A DNA stretch of 64,000 bases from assembly GCA_964476185.1 (NCBI GenBank), contig CAYYZO010000003.1, forward strand, positions 36,492-100,491, read 5' to 3'. The DNA is from DATNBU01 sp964476185. Lineage in GTDB: Bacteria; Desulfobacterota; Binatia; UBA1149; CAITLU01. The notes beneath the pieces are model-generated. The model saw only the letters and a program-made list of their open reading frames with translations. It searched no databases and was not told where the DNA came from. The number at the start of each line of letters is the position of its first letter. Within the stretch, counting starts at the first letter, position 1. Positions 24,944 to 33,076 of this stretch are shown here, piece by piece. Made by a program: the position numbers and the translations under genes.

Positions 24944-26727
24944 CATTCCTCCTTCGCCGGATCGCCCGCACCGTGCAAGCCCTGGCCGACCGGTCGCTCC
25001 CGGTCGCCGCCGCGACGTTCCGCGGCCGCCACGCGCGCGGGCAGCGCGACCGCGGCCAGCGCAACGAGGATCACCAGCACCAGCGTGCCGAGTCGACCGC
25101 CGTGGACGGCCAGCGCGTCGCGCCGCGGCGGGAGGACCTCGAGCACCGCGATCGCGCCGCCGTGCGCCGGCAGGCGCCAGGACACGAGGCCGTCGTCGCG
25201 GACCAGGGCGCTCACGCCCGTCGTCGCGACCCGCACCATCGGCCGGCGCGTCATCGCGGCGGCGAGCGACGCCAGCAGGAAGTGCTGCTCGGGGCCGGCG
25301 CCGCGGTCGAACCACGAGTCGTTGGACAGGTTCACGAGCAGGTCGGCGCCGGACGCGACGCGGGCGACGGCCTCCGCGGGATCGGTGGCCTCGAAACAGA
25401 TCAGCGGCGCGATGCGCCACCCGGCGACGGGCAGCAGGTCCGGCGTCGCCTCCGCGCGATCGGCGTCCGGTCCTCCGCCGCGCGGCGAACGACCGCGCAC
25501 GTACGCGCCCCGCCACGACGAAAGCCGCAGCGGACCGAGCCACGCCGGGACCTCCTCGAAATACGGCAGCAGCGCGCGCTTGTCGTACACGAGCGGTTCC
25601 CCTCCGTCCGCCGGGAACAGGAACGCGGAAACGGTGACGTTCGTGCGCCCACCCTCCCCCGGCGTCGAGCGCGAACCGCCGACCAGGATCGCCGAGCGGC
25701 GCGCGCGCGCGAGCGAGCGCAGCGTCTCGCGCTCGTCGACGTTCGCGTCGAGCAGGAACGGCAGCGCGTTCTCGGGCCACACGACGAGGTCGACGGGAAC
25801 GTCGCCGAGGCTGCGCGTCAGTTCGAGATGGCGCTCGAGCGATTCGCGCGCGCCGGCGCTCGCCCAAAGGCGGCCGCGACCGAAGCCGGGCTGCACCAGC
25901 GCCACCCTCAGAGGTCGCAGCGGTACTGCGGCCGCGTCGGCGGCGGAGCGGTCGCCAGACGCCTCGCCGGACGCCTCGCCGGTGCGCGACGCGGCCGAAC
26001 GGGGCAACGAACGCAGCCCGTCGCTCGTCAGGCTCGACACGACGAGGATCGGCGCCACGAGCGCGAAACCGGCGGCGAGCGCACGGCCGCGCGAAGCCGG
26101 CCGGCGCCGTTCCGCGAACGCGAGGCCGAGCGCCACGCCGGTGGCGGCCGCGACCAGTGCGACCAGAGGCGGGCCTCCCAGCGCGAGCACGTCCGCGACC
26201 GGCGTCTGCGCGCGCACGCCCGAAAGCGCGGAATCGGCCTGGATCAACGCGGCCGCCATCGCCCCCCACGGATTGCCGTGCCCGATCGACGTGCGCGCCG
26301 CCTCGGTCGCGGCCCAGAGCGCCGCGCCGCCGAAGACGCCGGCCATCGCGCCGAGTCCCGCCAGGCGCGCGACCAGCGCGAACGCCACGGCGTAGTAGAG
26401 CGCGATGCCCGACGCGAGGACCGGCATCGCCGCCACGAACGCCAACGCGGCGAGCGTCGATCCGGAGCCGTACTCGCGTGCAGCATGCCAGCTCCACGGG
26501 CCGACGAGCAGCCAGGTCGCGAGACACCCGAACGCGAAGCCGGCCGCCGCCGCTCGCGACCAGTGAACGCGGGCACGCGAATCGAGCAGCACGGCGCTGA
26601 CCGGCGACGTCGCCAGCAGCGCGAGCGGCCACCAGGACCACGGAGGGTGCGCGAGGGCGTAGAGCACCGCGGTCGCGAGCGTCGCGACCGCGAGCCGGAG
26701 CGGCTTGCCTTGGTGTGGACCTTGCAT
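24943..26727 (-). CDS. lnt: Apolipoprotein N-acyltransferase
   Basis: The protein has 594 residues. The N-terminal third has about six membrane segments (YALAHPPWSWWPLALLATS typical). A periplasmic nitrilase-type domain holds the triad Glu in VVWPENALPF, Lys in YDKRALLPYFEEVP and Cys in PLICFEATDP. A last membrane helix lies near residue 560. It transfers the third acyl chain onto lipoproteins in the inner membrane, which fits the several lipoproteins in this window. A Gly/Ser/Ala-rich insert at about 235-260 precedes the nitrilase domain. ATG at 26727; divergent from the kinase gene at 26828 with a 100-base gap. Confidence 0.94.
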   Translation of the reverse strand: MQGPHQGKPLRLAVATLATAVLYALAHPPWSWWPLALLATSPVSAVLLDSRARVHWSRAAAAGFAFGCLATWLLVGPWSWHAAREYGSGSTLAALAFVAAMPVLASGIALYYAVAFALVARLAGLGAMAGVFGGAALWAATEAARTSIGHGNPWGAMAAALIQADSALSGVRAQTPVADVLALGGPPLVALVAAATGVALGLAFAERRRPASRGRALAAGFALVAPILVVSSLTSDGLRSLPRSAASRTGEASGEASGDRSAADAAAVPLRPLRVALVQPGFGRGRLWASAGARESLERHLELTRSLGDVPVDLVVWPENALPFLLDANVDERETLRSLARARRSAILVGGSRSTPGEGGRTNVTVSAFLFPADGGEPLVYDKRALLPYFEEVPAWLGPLRLSSWRGAYVRGRSPRGGGPDADRAEATPDLLPVAGWRIAPLICFEATDPAEAVARVASGADLLVNLSNDSWFDRGAGPEQHFLLASLAAAMTRRPMVRVATTGVSALVRDDGLVSWRLPAHGGAIAVLEVLPPRRDALAVHGGRLGTLVLVILVALAAVALPARVAAAERRGGDRERPVGQGLHGAGDPAKEE

Positions 26728-26827
26728 GAGTTATCGAGTCCCCGTTCGCCGGACGACCTGCGCGTCGTGCCCCAGGCAACGGCTTCGCCGGCTCCCGCGA
26801 GCCCTCGAGTATTCGCCCGATGCGACG

Positions 26828-29344
26828 ATGACAACAGCCGCCACCAGGGAAACGACCGCGACACGCTGGCGGCTCGCGACAGGAACGCTGGCCGCCCTCG
26901 CCGCCGTGGTCGTCCTCGCCTGCGGCGTGTCGGCGCTCACGCTCGTCGGCCGGCCGTTCGCGGGCTTCTTCGTCTGGGAGAACGGCTTCGTCCCGGCCGT
27001 CGGGCTGCCGACCTGGAGCGGCGCGGCGGCCGGCCTCGCCTACCACTCCTGGATCGAGGGCGTGGACGGGCGACCTCTCGCCTCGGTCGCCGACATCGAG
27101 GCCGCCGTGTCGTCCCGGCCGGCCGGAGCGAAGGTACGGTATCTCGCGCGCTCGGGGGATCTCGCGCGCGAGGTCACCGTTCCCACGGAGATCTTCAGCG
27201 CCTGGCACTTCGCCGCCAGCACCGGCGTCTACCTGTTCGACGCGGTCGTCCTGCTGCTGCTCGCCGCGACGATGTTCTACGTCGGCGCCACGGAGGCGGG
27301 ACCGCGGGCCGTCGGCCTGTTCGCCCTGGTGCAGTCGTTGTATCTCGCGACGGCGACCGACCTGTTCGGCCCCTACCGCTTTCGCGAACTGTACTTCTTC
27401 GTCGCAGGGCTGACGCCGACGGCGACGCTGTTCATGATCAGCCGCTTCCCCGTCGAACGACGGGTGGGCCGGGCGGAGAACGCCTCGCTCGCTGCCGCGC
27501 TGGCGGGCTCCGTCGCGTTCGGAGCGTGGTCGAACGCGTACTTCCACGGGAACCGCGAGGGCCTGCTGCTGCTCGACCGGCTCGTCCACCTCGCGATGGC
27601 GACGAGCGCGCTGGCCGCGTTCGCGTTCTTCGCCTGGCAGTTCCGGCACGGGCGCAGCGGCGCGGTGCGCCGGCGCTGCCAGGTCGTCCTGCTCGCGAGC
27701 GTGGGCGGGTTCCTGCCGACGATGGTCTTCCTCGTCGCGTTCTACGCGGGCGGGTTCTCGCTGCCGTTCAACTTCCTCGCGGTGCCGTTCGTGCTGTTCC
27801 CGATCGGCATCGGGTACGCGGTGGCCCGGCACGACCTCTTCGACGTCGACCGGATCGTCAAGCGCACGATCGTCTACACGACGCTGTCGTCCGGCGTGCT
27901 GGCGGCCTACTCGATCGCGATCGGAGCGTTCGACGCCCTGTTCGAGAACGCGACTCCGGTCGCATCCCGCGTCGCCGAGGGCGTCGTCATCATCGCGCTG
28001 ATCGTCGTGTTCGACCCGAGCCGGCGCCGGCTGCAGGAAACCGTCGACCGCCTGTACGACCGGCGCCGCTGGGTCTGGCGCGATGTCGTGCGGCAGGCGG
28101 TGCGGGCGTTCTCGACGATCCTCGACCTCGACCGGCTCATCCCGACCGTGCTCGGACTCGTCGACGACAGCGTGCAGCCGACGTTCGCGGGGATCTACAC
28201 GATCGGCAGCGACGGCGTCCCGCGCCTGCGCGGCGCGCTGCTGCATCCTCCCGGGGAGAGCGCCACGATCGACGTCGATCGCGACGGCGCGGCAGCGCCC
28301 GAGTTCGCCGAGCTCGCCCGGCTCACGGCGCCGCGCGAAGCCCTCACCCTGCACGATCCCGACGCCGAGGTCCTGGCCGCCACCGGCGCCGAGGTCGCGC
28401 TCGCCCTCGCGCTGGAGGGCCGGCCGACGGGCCTGCTGCTGGTCGGGCCGAGGCGCTCGGGAGTTCCGTACCCCAAGGAAGACCTCGACCTGCTGCGCAC
28501 GATCGCGGGCCAGCTCGCGGTCGCGATGCAGAACGCGGAGTCGTTCCAGACGATCGCGAACCTGAACCGCGAGCTCGCGGGAACGAACGTCGAACTTTCC
28601 GGGGCCCTCGAGGAGCTGCGCGAAGCGCAGGACGAACTCGTCGTCAAGGAACGCCTCGCGGCGGTCGGCGAGATCGCGGGGGCCGTCGCGCACACCATCC
28701 GCAATCCCCTGGCCGGGATGCGCGCGGCCGCCCAGCAGGCGCACATCGAGTTGGCCGAGCACCCCGCCGCCGAACTCGTCGACTATTTCGTTCGCGAGAC
28801 CGACCGCCTGAGTTCGCGCATCGACTCGCTGCTCGACTTCGCCCGGCCGTTCCACGTCGCGCCGAAACCGTGCTGCCTGGCCGAGATCGCCCGTCACGCC
28901 GCCGGGCAGGTCCGCGGCCGGGCCCGCGAGCGCGGCATCGCGGTCGACGACGCCGGCGCCCCGGGCCCCGCGCCCGCCGTCGTGGATCCGGCGCTGTTCG
29001 AACAGCTCGCCGTCGAATTGATCGCGAACGCCGTCGACGCGAGTCCCGACGGCGGACGGGTCGTCGTCGCAGCCGGCGTGGACGAAGGGGCCTCGTTCCT
29101 GGAGGTGCGCGACAGCGGCCCCGGCATCCCCGAGGACCGCCGCGAGCGCATGTTCCGCATGTTCTTCACGACCAAGGCCAAAGGCACCGGGATCGGGCTG
29201 GCGACCGTCAAGCGGATCGCCGACGCGCACCACGCCGGCATCGAGGTCACCGACGGAGTCGGCGGAGGCGCGGTCTTTCGCGTGACCACCGGCCGCCCGC
29301 CTTCGGACGCCGCCGCTCAGGACTCGTACTTGGACAGCCGGTAG
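26828..29344 (+). CDS. Membrane sensor histidine kinase with extracytoplasmic PDZ-like domain and GAF domain
   Basis: The protein has 838 residues. A first membrane helix (about 16-40) precedes a 90-residue extracytoplasmic stretch with WIEGVDGRPLASVADIEAA and VRYLARSG, which looks like a PDZ-type domain. About seven further membrane helices follow to about residue 400. A GAF-like domain (about 420-600) and a coiled segment lead to the HisKA motif GAVAHTIRNPLAGMRAAAQQ. The ATPase domain has the N box ELIANAVDA, VRDSGPGIP and GTGIGLATVKRI. The frame is convergent with the NtrC-type regulator at 29317-30771, and the two genes share their last 28 bases on opposite strands. They are a likely cognate pair. 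ATG at 26828. Confidence 0.88.
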   Translation: MTTAATRETTATRWRLATGTLAALAAVVVLACGVSALTLVGRPFAGFFVWENGFVPAVGLPTWSGAAAGLAYHSWIEGVDGRPLASVADIEAAVSSRPAGAKVRYLARSGDLAREVTVPTEIFSAWHFAASTGVYLFDAVVLLLLAATMFYVGATEAGPRAVGLFALVQSLYLATATDLFGPYRFRELYFFVAGLTPTATLFMISRFPVERRVGRAENASLAAALAGSVAFGAWSNAYFHGNREGLLLLDRLVHLAMATSALAAFAFFAWQFRHGRSGAVRRRCQVVLLASVGGFLPTMVFLVAFYAGGFSLPFNFLAVPFVLFPIGIGYAVARHDLFDVDRIVKRTIVYTTLSSGVLAAYSIAIGAFDALFENATPVASRVAEGVVIIALIVVFDPSRRRLQETVDRLYDRRRWVWRDVVRQAVRAFSTILDLDRLIPTVLGLVDDSVQPTFAGIYTIGSDGVPRLRGALLHPPGESATIDVDRDGAAAPEFAELARLTAPREALTLHDPDAEVLAATGAEVALALALEGRPTGLLLVGPRRSGVPYPKEDLDLLRTIAGQLAVAMQNAESFQTIANLNRELAGTNVELSGALEELREAQDELVVKERLAAVGEIAGAVAHTIRNPLAGMRAAAQQAHIELAEHPAAELVDYFVRETDRLSSRIDSLLDFARPFHVAPKPCCLAEIARHAAGQVRGRARERGIAVDDAGAPGPAPAVVDPALFEQLAVELIANAVDASPDGGRVVVAAGVDEGASFLEVRDSGPGIPEDRRERMFRMFFTTKAKGTGIGLATVKRIADAHHAGIEVTDGVGGGAVFRVTTGRPPSDAAAQDSYLDSR

Positions 29345-30771
29345 CGGAACATGTCGCGCGACATGCCGAGAAGGCGGCCGGCCTCGGTCTTGCTGCCGCC
29401 GGACTTCGCGAGCGCGGCGAACAGCATTTCGCGTTCGATGGCCTCCATCGAGACCGGTCCCGACGAGAAATCGACGGCGACCGCCGAGTCGGCGCCGACC
29501 TGCACGCGCGAGGAAGATCTGTCCTCGCCGGCCGGCGCGGATTCCGCCCGCGTCGCAGCCCCGTCGGCGACCGCGGACGCCGACGACCTGTCCGCGCGGA
29601 GCCCGAGATCGGCCGCGTCGATCTCCTCCCCGGTCGCGAGAACGACCGCGCGCTCGATCGTGTGGCTGAGCTCGCGGATGTTGCCGGGCCACCGATGCGC
29701 GCAGAGCGCGCGCTCCGCCGCCGCCGTCAGGCGCGGCGCGGCGATGCCGTAGTCGCGCGCGTGCCGCGCGAGGAACTGCCGCGCCAGCAGCAGCACGTCG
29801 CCCTCGCGCTCGCGCAGCGGCGGCATCGTGACTTCGACGACGTGGATGCGGTGGTAGAGATCCTCGCGGAACTTTCCCTCGGCGACGAGCTTCTCGAGGT
29901 CCATGTGCGTGGCCGCGACGAACGAGCAGCGCACCGCACGGTCGCGCGTGCTGCCGAGACGCCGGACCGTGCGGTCCTCGATCACCTTCAGCAGCTTGGC
30001 CTGCAGGGCCAGGCTCATGTGCCCGATCTCGTCGAAGAACAGCGTGCCGGCCTCGGCGGCCTCGAGCAGTCCCGGCTTGGCCGCGACCGCGCCCGTGAAC
30101 GCGCCGCGCTCGTAACCGAAGAGTTCGGCTTCGAGAAGGTCCTCGGGGATCGCCGTGCAGTTGACCTCGATCAGCGGGGCTTCGCGCCGCACGGACGCGC
30201 GGTGGATCGCCCGCGCCACCAGGCCCTTGCCGGTGCCGGTCTCGCCGGTCAGCAGCATCGTCGGCCCGACGCCGCCCTCCTTCTGCAGCGCCGCCACGCG
30301 ACGGATCACGGAACGCAACCGATCGACGGCCTGCGACTGCCCGAGGATTCCCTCGCCGGCCGTCTCGCCGACGTCGCGCGAACGGTAGTACTCGAGCTCG
30401 AGCCGCAGGCTCTTCGCGCCGAGGCAGCGCTCGATCACCATCTGCAGTTCCGCGAGATCGACCGGCTTGCGCAGGTAGTCCGCCGCGCCGTCGCGCATCG
30501 CGGCGACGGCGTCCTCGATCGTGCCGTGGGCCGTCAGCAGGACGACCGGCACGTCGGGGTGACCGCGCTTCACGTCGAGCAGCAGTTCGTGACCGGTTTT
30601 TCCCGGCAGGCGCTGGTCGGTCAGGATCAGGTCGGGCGGTCCTTCGGCGACCAGGGCGAGGCCTTCCTCCGCGCTTTCGGCGACGCGCACGGCATGGCCG
30701 CGCCCGCGCAGGTTGCGGGCGATGGTCAGGCGCAGGACCTCTTCGTCCTCGACGAGCAGGATGTCGGCCAC
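29317..30771 (-). CDS. NtrC-family sigma-54-dependent response regulator
   Basis: The protein has 484 residues. The receiver domain has VEDEE, the phospho-acceptor Asp52 in ILTDQRLP, and TAHG and KPVD. The AAA+ domain has Walker A GETGTGKG, the sigma-54 contact loop GAFTGA, GTLFFDEIG and the arginine-finger region REDLYHRI. A linker rich in Ser and Ala (about 385-435) leads to a Fis-type helix-turn-helix (KTEAGRLLGMSRDMFRYRL). It should activate sigma-54 promoters; one lies 0.3 kb away upstream of the gene at 31142. GTG at 30771 was chosen because the family core begins at once (ADILLVEDE), with AAGGGA before it. No sigma-54 gene is in the window. Confidence 0.93.
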   Translation of the reverse strand: MADILLVEDEEVLRLTIARNLRGRGHAVRVAESAEEGLALVAEGPPDLILTDQRLPGKTGHELLLDVKRGHPDVPVVLLTAHGTIEDAVAAMRDGAADYLRKPVDLAELQMVIERCLGAKSLRLELEYYRSRDVGETAGEGILGQSQAVDRLRSVIRRVAALQKEGGVGPTMLLTGETGTGKGLVARAIHRASVRREAPLIEVNCTAIPEDLLEAELFGYERGAFTGAVAAKPGLLEAAEAGTLFFDEIGHMSLALQAKLLKVIEDRTVRRLGSTRDRAVRCSFVAATHMDLEKLVAEGKFREDLYHRIHVVEVTMPPLREREGDVLLLARQFLARHARDYGIAAPRLTAAAERALCAHRWPGNIRELSHTIERAVVLATGEEIDAADLGLRADRSSASAVADGAATRAESAPAGEDRSSSRVQVGADSAVAVDFSSGPVSMEAIEREMLFAALAKSGGSKTEAGRLLGMSRDMFRYRLSKYES

Positions 30772-30930
30772 GGCGGCGTCCCTTAGCGGAGGATGCCCCT
30801 CACCGCGACCGGACCGCGTCCTTCGTCGAAACTCCTCCGGCACGCTTCGTCTTCCCCCTGCCCCCGATGCGCCGCGTCGGGTTTCCTGCTCCGGTCCCTC
30901 GCGCCGGTCCCACGGCTCCCGCCCCGCCCC

Positions 30931-30960
30931 CGCGTCAGGCCCCAGGCGCGTCAGGCCCCC
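30931..30960. repeat. 13-base direct repeat, candidate activator site
   Basis: CGCGTCAGGCCCC occurs at 30931-30943 and again at 30948-30960, a 17-base period. It lies about 110-135 bases upstream of the sigma-54 promoter, in the range where NtrC-type activators usually bind. Such sites are more often inverted repeats, so the role is uncertain. Confidence 0.4.
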
Positions 30961-31066
30961 GGCGCGCGGGGCAACCGCCCCGTCGCGGGGCGCCTCGGCG
31001 GGTCACCTCCCCCGCGGGACCTGCCGCGCGCGCAGGACACGTCGATTTTTCCGCTACTTACGAGAC

Positions 31067-31081
31067 GGCACGGCTGTTGCT
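31067..31081 (+). promoter_or_regulatory. Sigma-54 (-24/-12) promoter
   Basis: GGCACG-GCTG-TTGCT: the invariant GG is at 31067-31068 and the invariant GC at 31079-31080, with the correct 10 bases between them, matching the sigma-54 consensus YTGGCACG-N4-TTGCW except for a C in place of the T at 31066. Transcription should start near 31092, giving a leader of about 50 bases before the ATG at 31142. A sigma-54 activator gene is divergent at 30771. Confidence 0.72.
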
Positions 31082-31141
31082 TTTACCGACGCGAACAGCA
31101 CACGCCGGGCTCGCCCGGCCGTTCCCCAGAGGAGAACCGCC

Positions 31142-32323
31142 ATGAAACCGCACCTGATGACCATTTCCCTGATCGCCGTCGCGCTTCTCGCCGCCACGCA
31201 GCCCGCCGAAGCGCGCAACTCCGACAAGAAGTCCGACGTCGACCTCGTCGCGACCGGCGTCGAGCAGGACGCGAGCGGCCGAGCGAAACTGCGCATCCGC
31301 CGCGACGCCGACGACGGCCGATTCGACTTCCGCGGTCGCGGCCTGACGCCCGGCGCCGCGTACCAGCTCGTGTTCAGCGGCGTGGTGGTCGGAGAGATGA
31401 CCGCCAACGAGAACGGCCGCGCGCGCGCCCGATTCCGCAGCCGCCCGCGCTCGAGTTCCGAACTGCTCCTCGGCTTCGATCCGCGCGGCTCGATCCTGAT
31501 CGTGCGCGACGCGAGCGGCGCGGACGTCCTCGCCGGGGAACTCGCGGCCGGCGGCAACGCCTTCGACGACGCGAAGATCGTCTGCTGCGTCCCCGACGAC
31601 AGCGGCGCCGAGTGCGAGGACCGCACCGCCGACGAGTGCCTCGCCGAAGGCGGCACGGTCTCGAGCGCGACGACCTGCCTGCCCAACCCCTGCGACACGG
31701 TCGTCGTCCCGACGGAGGACGACGTGGTGTGCTGCCTGCCCGACGACAGCGGCCCCGAGTGCGAGGACCGCAGCGTCGCCGAGTGCAGCGCCGAGGGCGG
31801 CATCGTCGTCGCCGCCGATTCGTGCCTCGACAATCCCTGCGCGGCGATCCCGTCGCTCGACCAGGACACGCGCTGCTGCACGGCGGACGACTCCGGCAAC
31901 GAATGCGAGGGACGACTCCCGTCCGAATGCCTCGCGCGCGGCGGGGTCGACATCGGCGCCGGCATCTGCGCCATCGATTCCTGCGGCGGCGTCGTCGTCC
32001 CCACCGGCAACGAGGAACTGCGCATCCGCTGCGAGAAACGCTCCGATCGCTCGCGGGCGTCGGTCGACGGCCTCGGCCTGCGGGACGGTTCCTACACCGC
32101 GCGAATCGTCTCGGGCGCCAACGAAGCCGTTGCCGCGGCGCAGGCCGCCGTTCTCGGCCAGGCCGAGTTCGACTTCGACAGCGACGGCGGCGACATCGCG
32201 GCCGGCGCGACCCCCATCGCCGCGTCGTTCCTGTCGGGCGCTTCGCCGAGCGTGAGCGCGCAGATCCTCGATGCGAACGGCAACGTCGTGCTCGAGGGCT
32301 CGGCGACCTGCCTGGTGCGCTGA
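31142..32323 (+). CDS. Secreted protein with three Cys-rich repeats, behind a sigma-54 promoter
   Basis: The protein has 393 residues. The signal peptide (about 1-23) ends TQPAEA. Residues 30-140 form a beta-rich domain (KLRIRRDADDGRFDF and RGSILIVRDASGADVL). Three tandem repeats of about 48 residues follow, each with CC near the start, DDSGxECEDR, a conserved ECxAxGG and a final C-x3-C or C-x4-C (VVCCLPDDSGPECEDR is one copy). A final beta-rich region (about 290-393, ending SATCLVR) resembles the first one, as if the repeats were inserted between two related halves. I recognise no family. ATG at 31142 with AGAGGAG upstream. It is probably the main target of the neighbouring NtrC-type activator. 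Confidence 0.75.
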   Translation: MKPHLMTISLIAVALLAATQPAEARNSDKKSDVDLVATGVEQDASGRAKLRIRRDADDGRFDFRGRGLTPGAAYQLVFSGVVVGEMTANENGRARARFRSRPRSSSELLLGFDPRGSILIVRDASGADVLAGELAAGGNAFDDAKIVCCVPDDSGAECEDRTADECLAEGGTVSSATTCLPNPCDTVVVPTEDDVVCCLPDDSGPECEDRSVAECSAEGGIVVAADSCLDNPCAAIPSLDQDTRCCTADDSGNECEGRLPSECLARGGVDIGAGICAIDSCGGVVVPTGNEELRIRCEKRSDRSRASVDGLGLRDGSYTARIVSGANEAVAAAQAAVLGQAEFDFDSDGGDIAAGATPIAASFLSGASPSVSAQILDANGNVVLEGSATCLVR

Positions 32324-32578
32324 TCCGGTTCGTCCGGCGCCGCGCCCCGCCCCCGGCGGGCGCGCGGCGCCGGCGCGTTCGGGAACGGTCCTGCCCGACC
32401 GCTCGAGTTCCTGCGCATCGGGGAGGATCTCTGGATGAACCGACACCGAGCTCGCTTCGGGACTGGATTTTCCGCTTCCACCGCTGATAGGTGTCAGCCG
32501 CCGGAGCGAGGGAGCGAATCCCGTCCCCGGCCTCCCGGCTCCGGCCGGGAAGCGCTGCGCCGGGGGGGCGCACGAACG

Positions 32579-33076
32579 ATGAGCATTCGAAGCATTCCCT
32601 TCCTCGTCTGTTTCGCGATCGTGGCGGTCGCCGGCGCGACCAGACCTGCCAGCGGCGGATCCACCGATCCCGTCCTCGTCATCGGCCAGGCCACCGCGAG
32701 CGGCGGATCGCCGCTTCGGCTCGTCGATCTTCTCGGGGCGTGGGGATTCGACGACGTGATGCAGATCGACTATCCGCTCAACGTCGTCGTCAGCCGCGGA
32801 ACGTCGTTCGTGCGCTACCCGGTCGGCGATGTCGCCGTGGCCGGAACGTTCGCCGGTCTGGCCGACGGACTCGCAGCCGGCGAGATCTCCGCGCTCGAAG
32901 CGAGCGGCGCCCCGGCGGGCGACGCACAGATCCTCCGGCTCGCCCGGCACGAGATGACGCTCGCGCTGCCGGACGCCTTCGCCGTCGGGGACCTCAGCAT
33001 CGTGCTGTACACTTCCCTGCCGGGCGAGGGAACGTTCCTCAGCAACACGACGACGATTGCGGGAGCCGGATCGTGA
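32579..33076 (+). CDS. Small exported protein of unknown function
   Basis: The protein has 165 residues. An N-terminal signal (FLVCFAIVAVAGATRPASG) is followed by a beta-rich domain with no Cys beyond the signal and no motif I know. LGAWGFDDVMQIDYPL and VVSRGTSFVRYPVGDVAVAG are its most distinctive parts. ATG at 32579. The 255-base gap before it contains a CTGATA-type short hairpin but no clear promoter, so it may share the transcript of the gene at 31142. Its stop overlaps the start of the next gene by GTGA, meaning the two exported proteins are coupled. Confidence 0.7.
   Translation: MSIRSIPFLVCFAIVAVAGATRPASGGSTDPVLVIGQATASGGSPLRLVDLLGAWGFDDVMQIDYPLNVVVSRGTSFVRYPVGDVAVAGTFAGLADGLAAGEISALEASGAPAGDAQILRLARHEMTLALPDAFAVGDLSIVLYTSLPGEGTFLSNTTTIAGAGS

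Larger units (their letters stand above)
30772..31141. other. Divergent regulatory region between the NtrC-type gene and the secreted-protein gene
   Basis: This 370-base non-coding stretch holds a 13-base direct repeat (30931-30960), a sigma-54 promoter (31067-31081) and, close to 31142, the ribosome-binding site AGAGGAG. The part next to the sigma-54 site (about 31040-31065) is AT-richer than its surroundings. I see no real ORF in it. Confidence 0.6.

Noticed and set aside
22735..30786. A 2683-codon open frame on the plus strand
   Set aside because: It runs across several clearly identified genes (antiporter, lnt, kinase, NtrC-type regulator), is extremely Arg/Ala/Gly-rich, and only its 26.8-29.3 kb part overlaps a real plus-strand gene, in another frame. 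It is a by-product of high GC.
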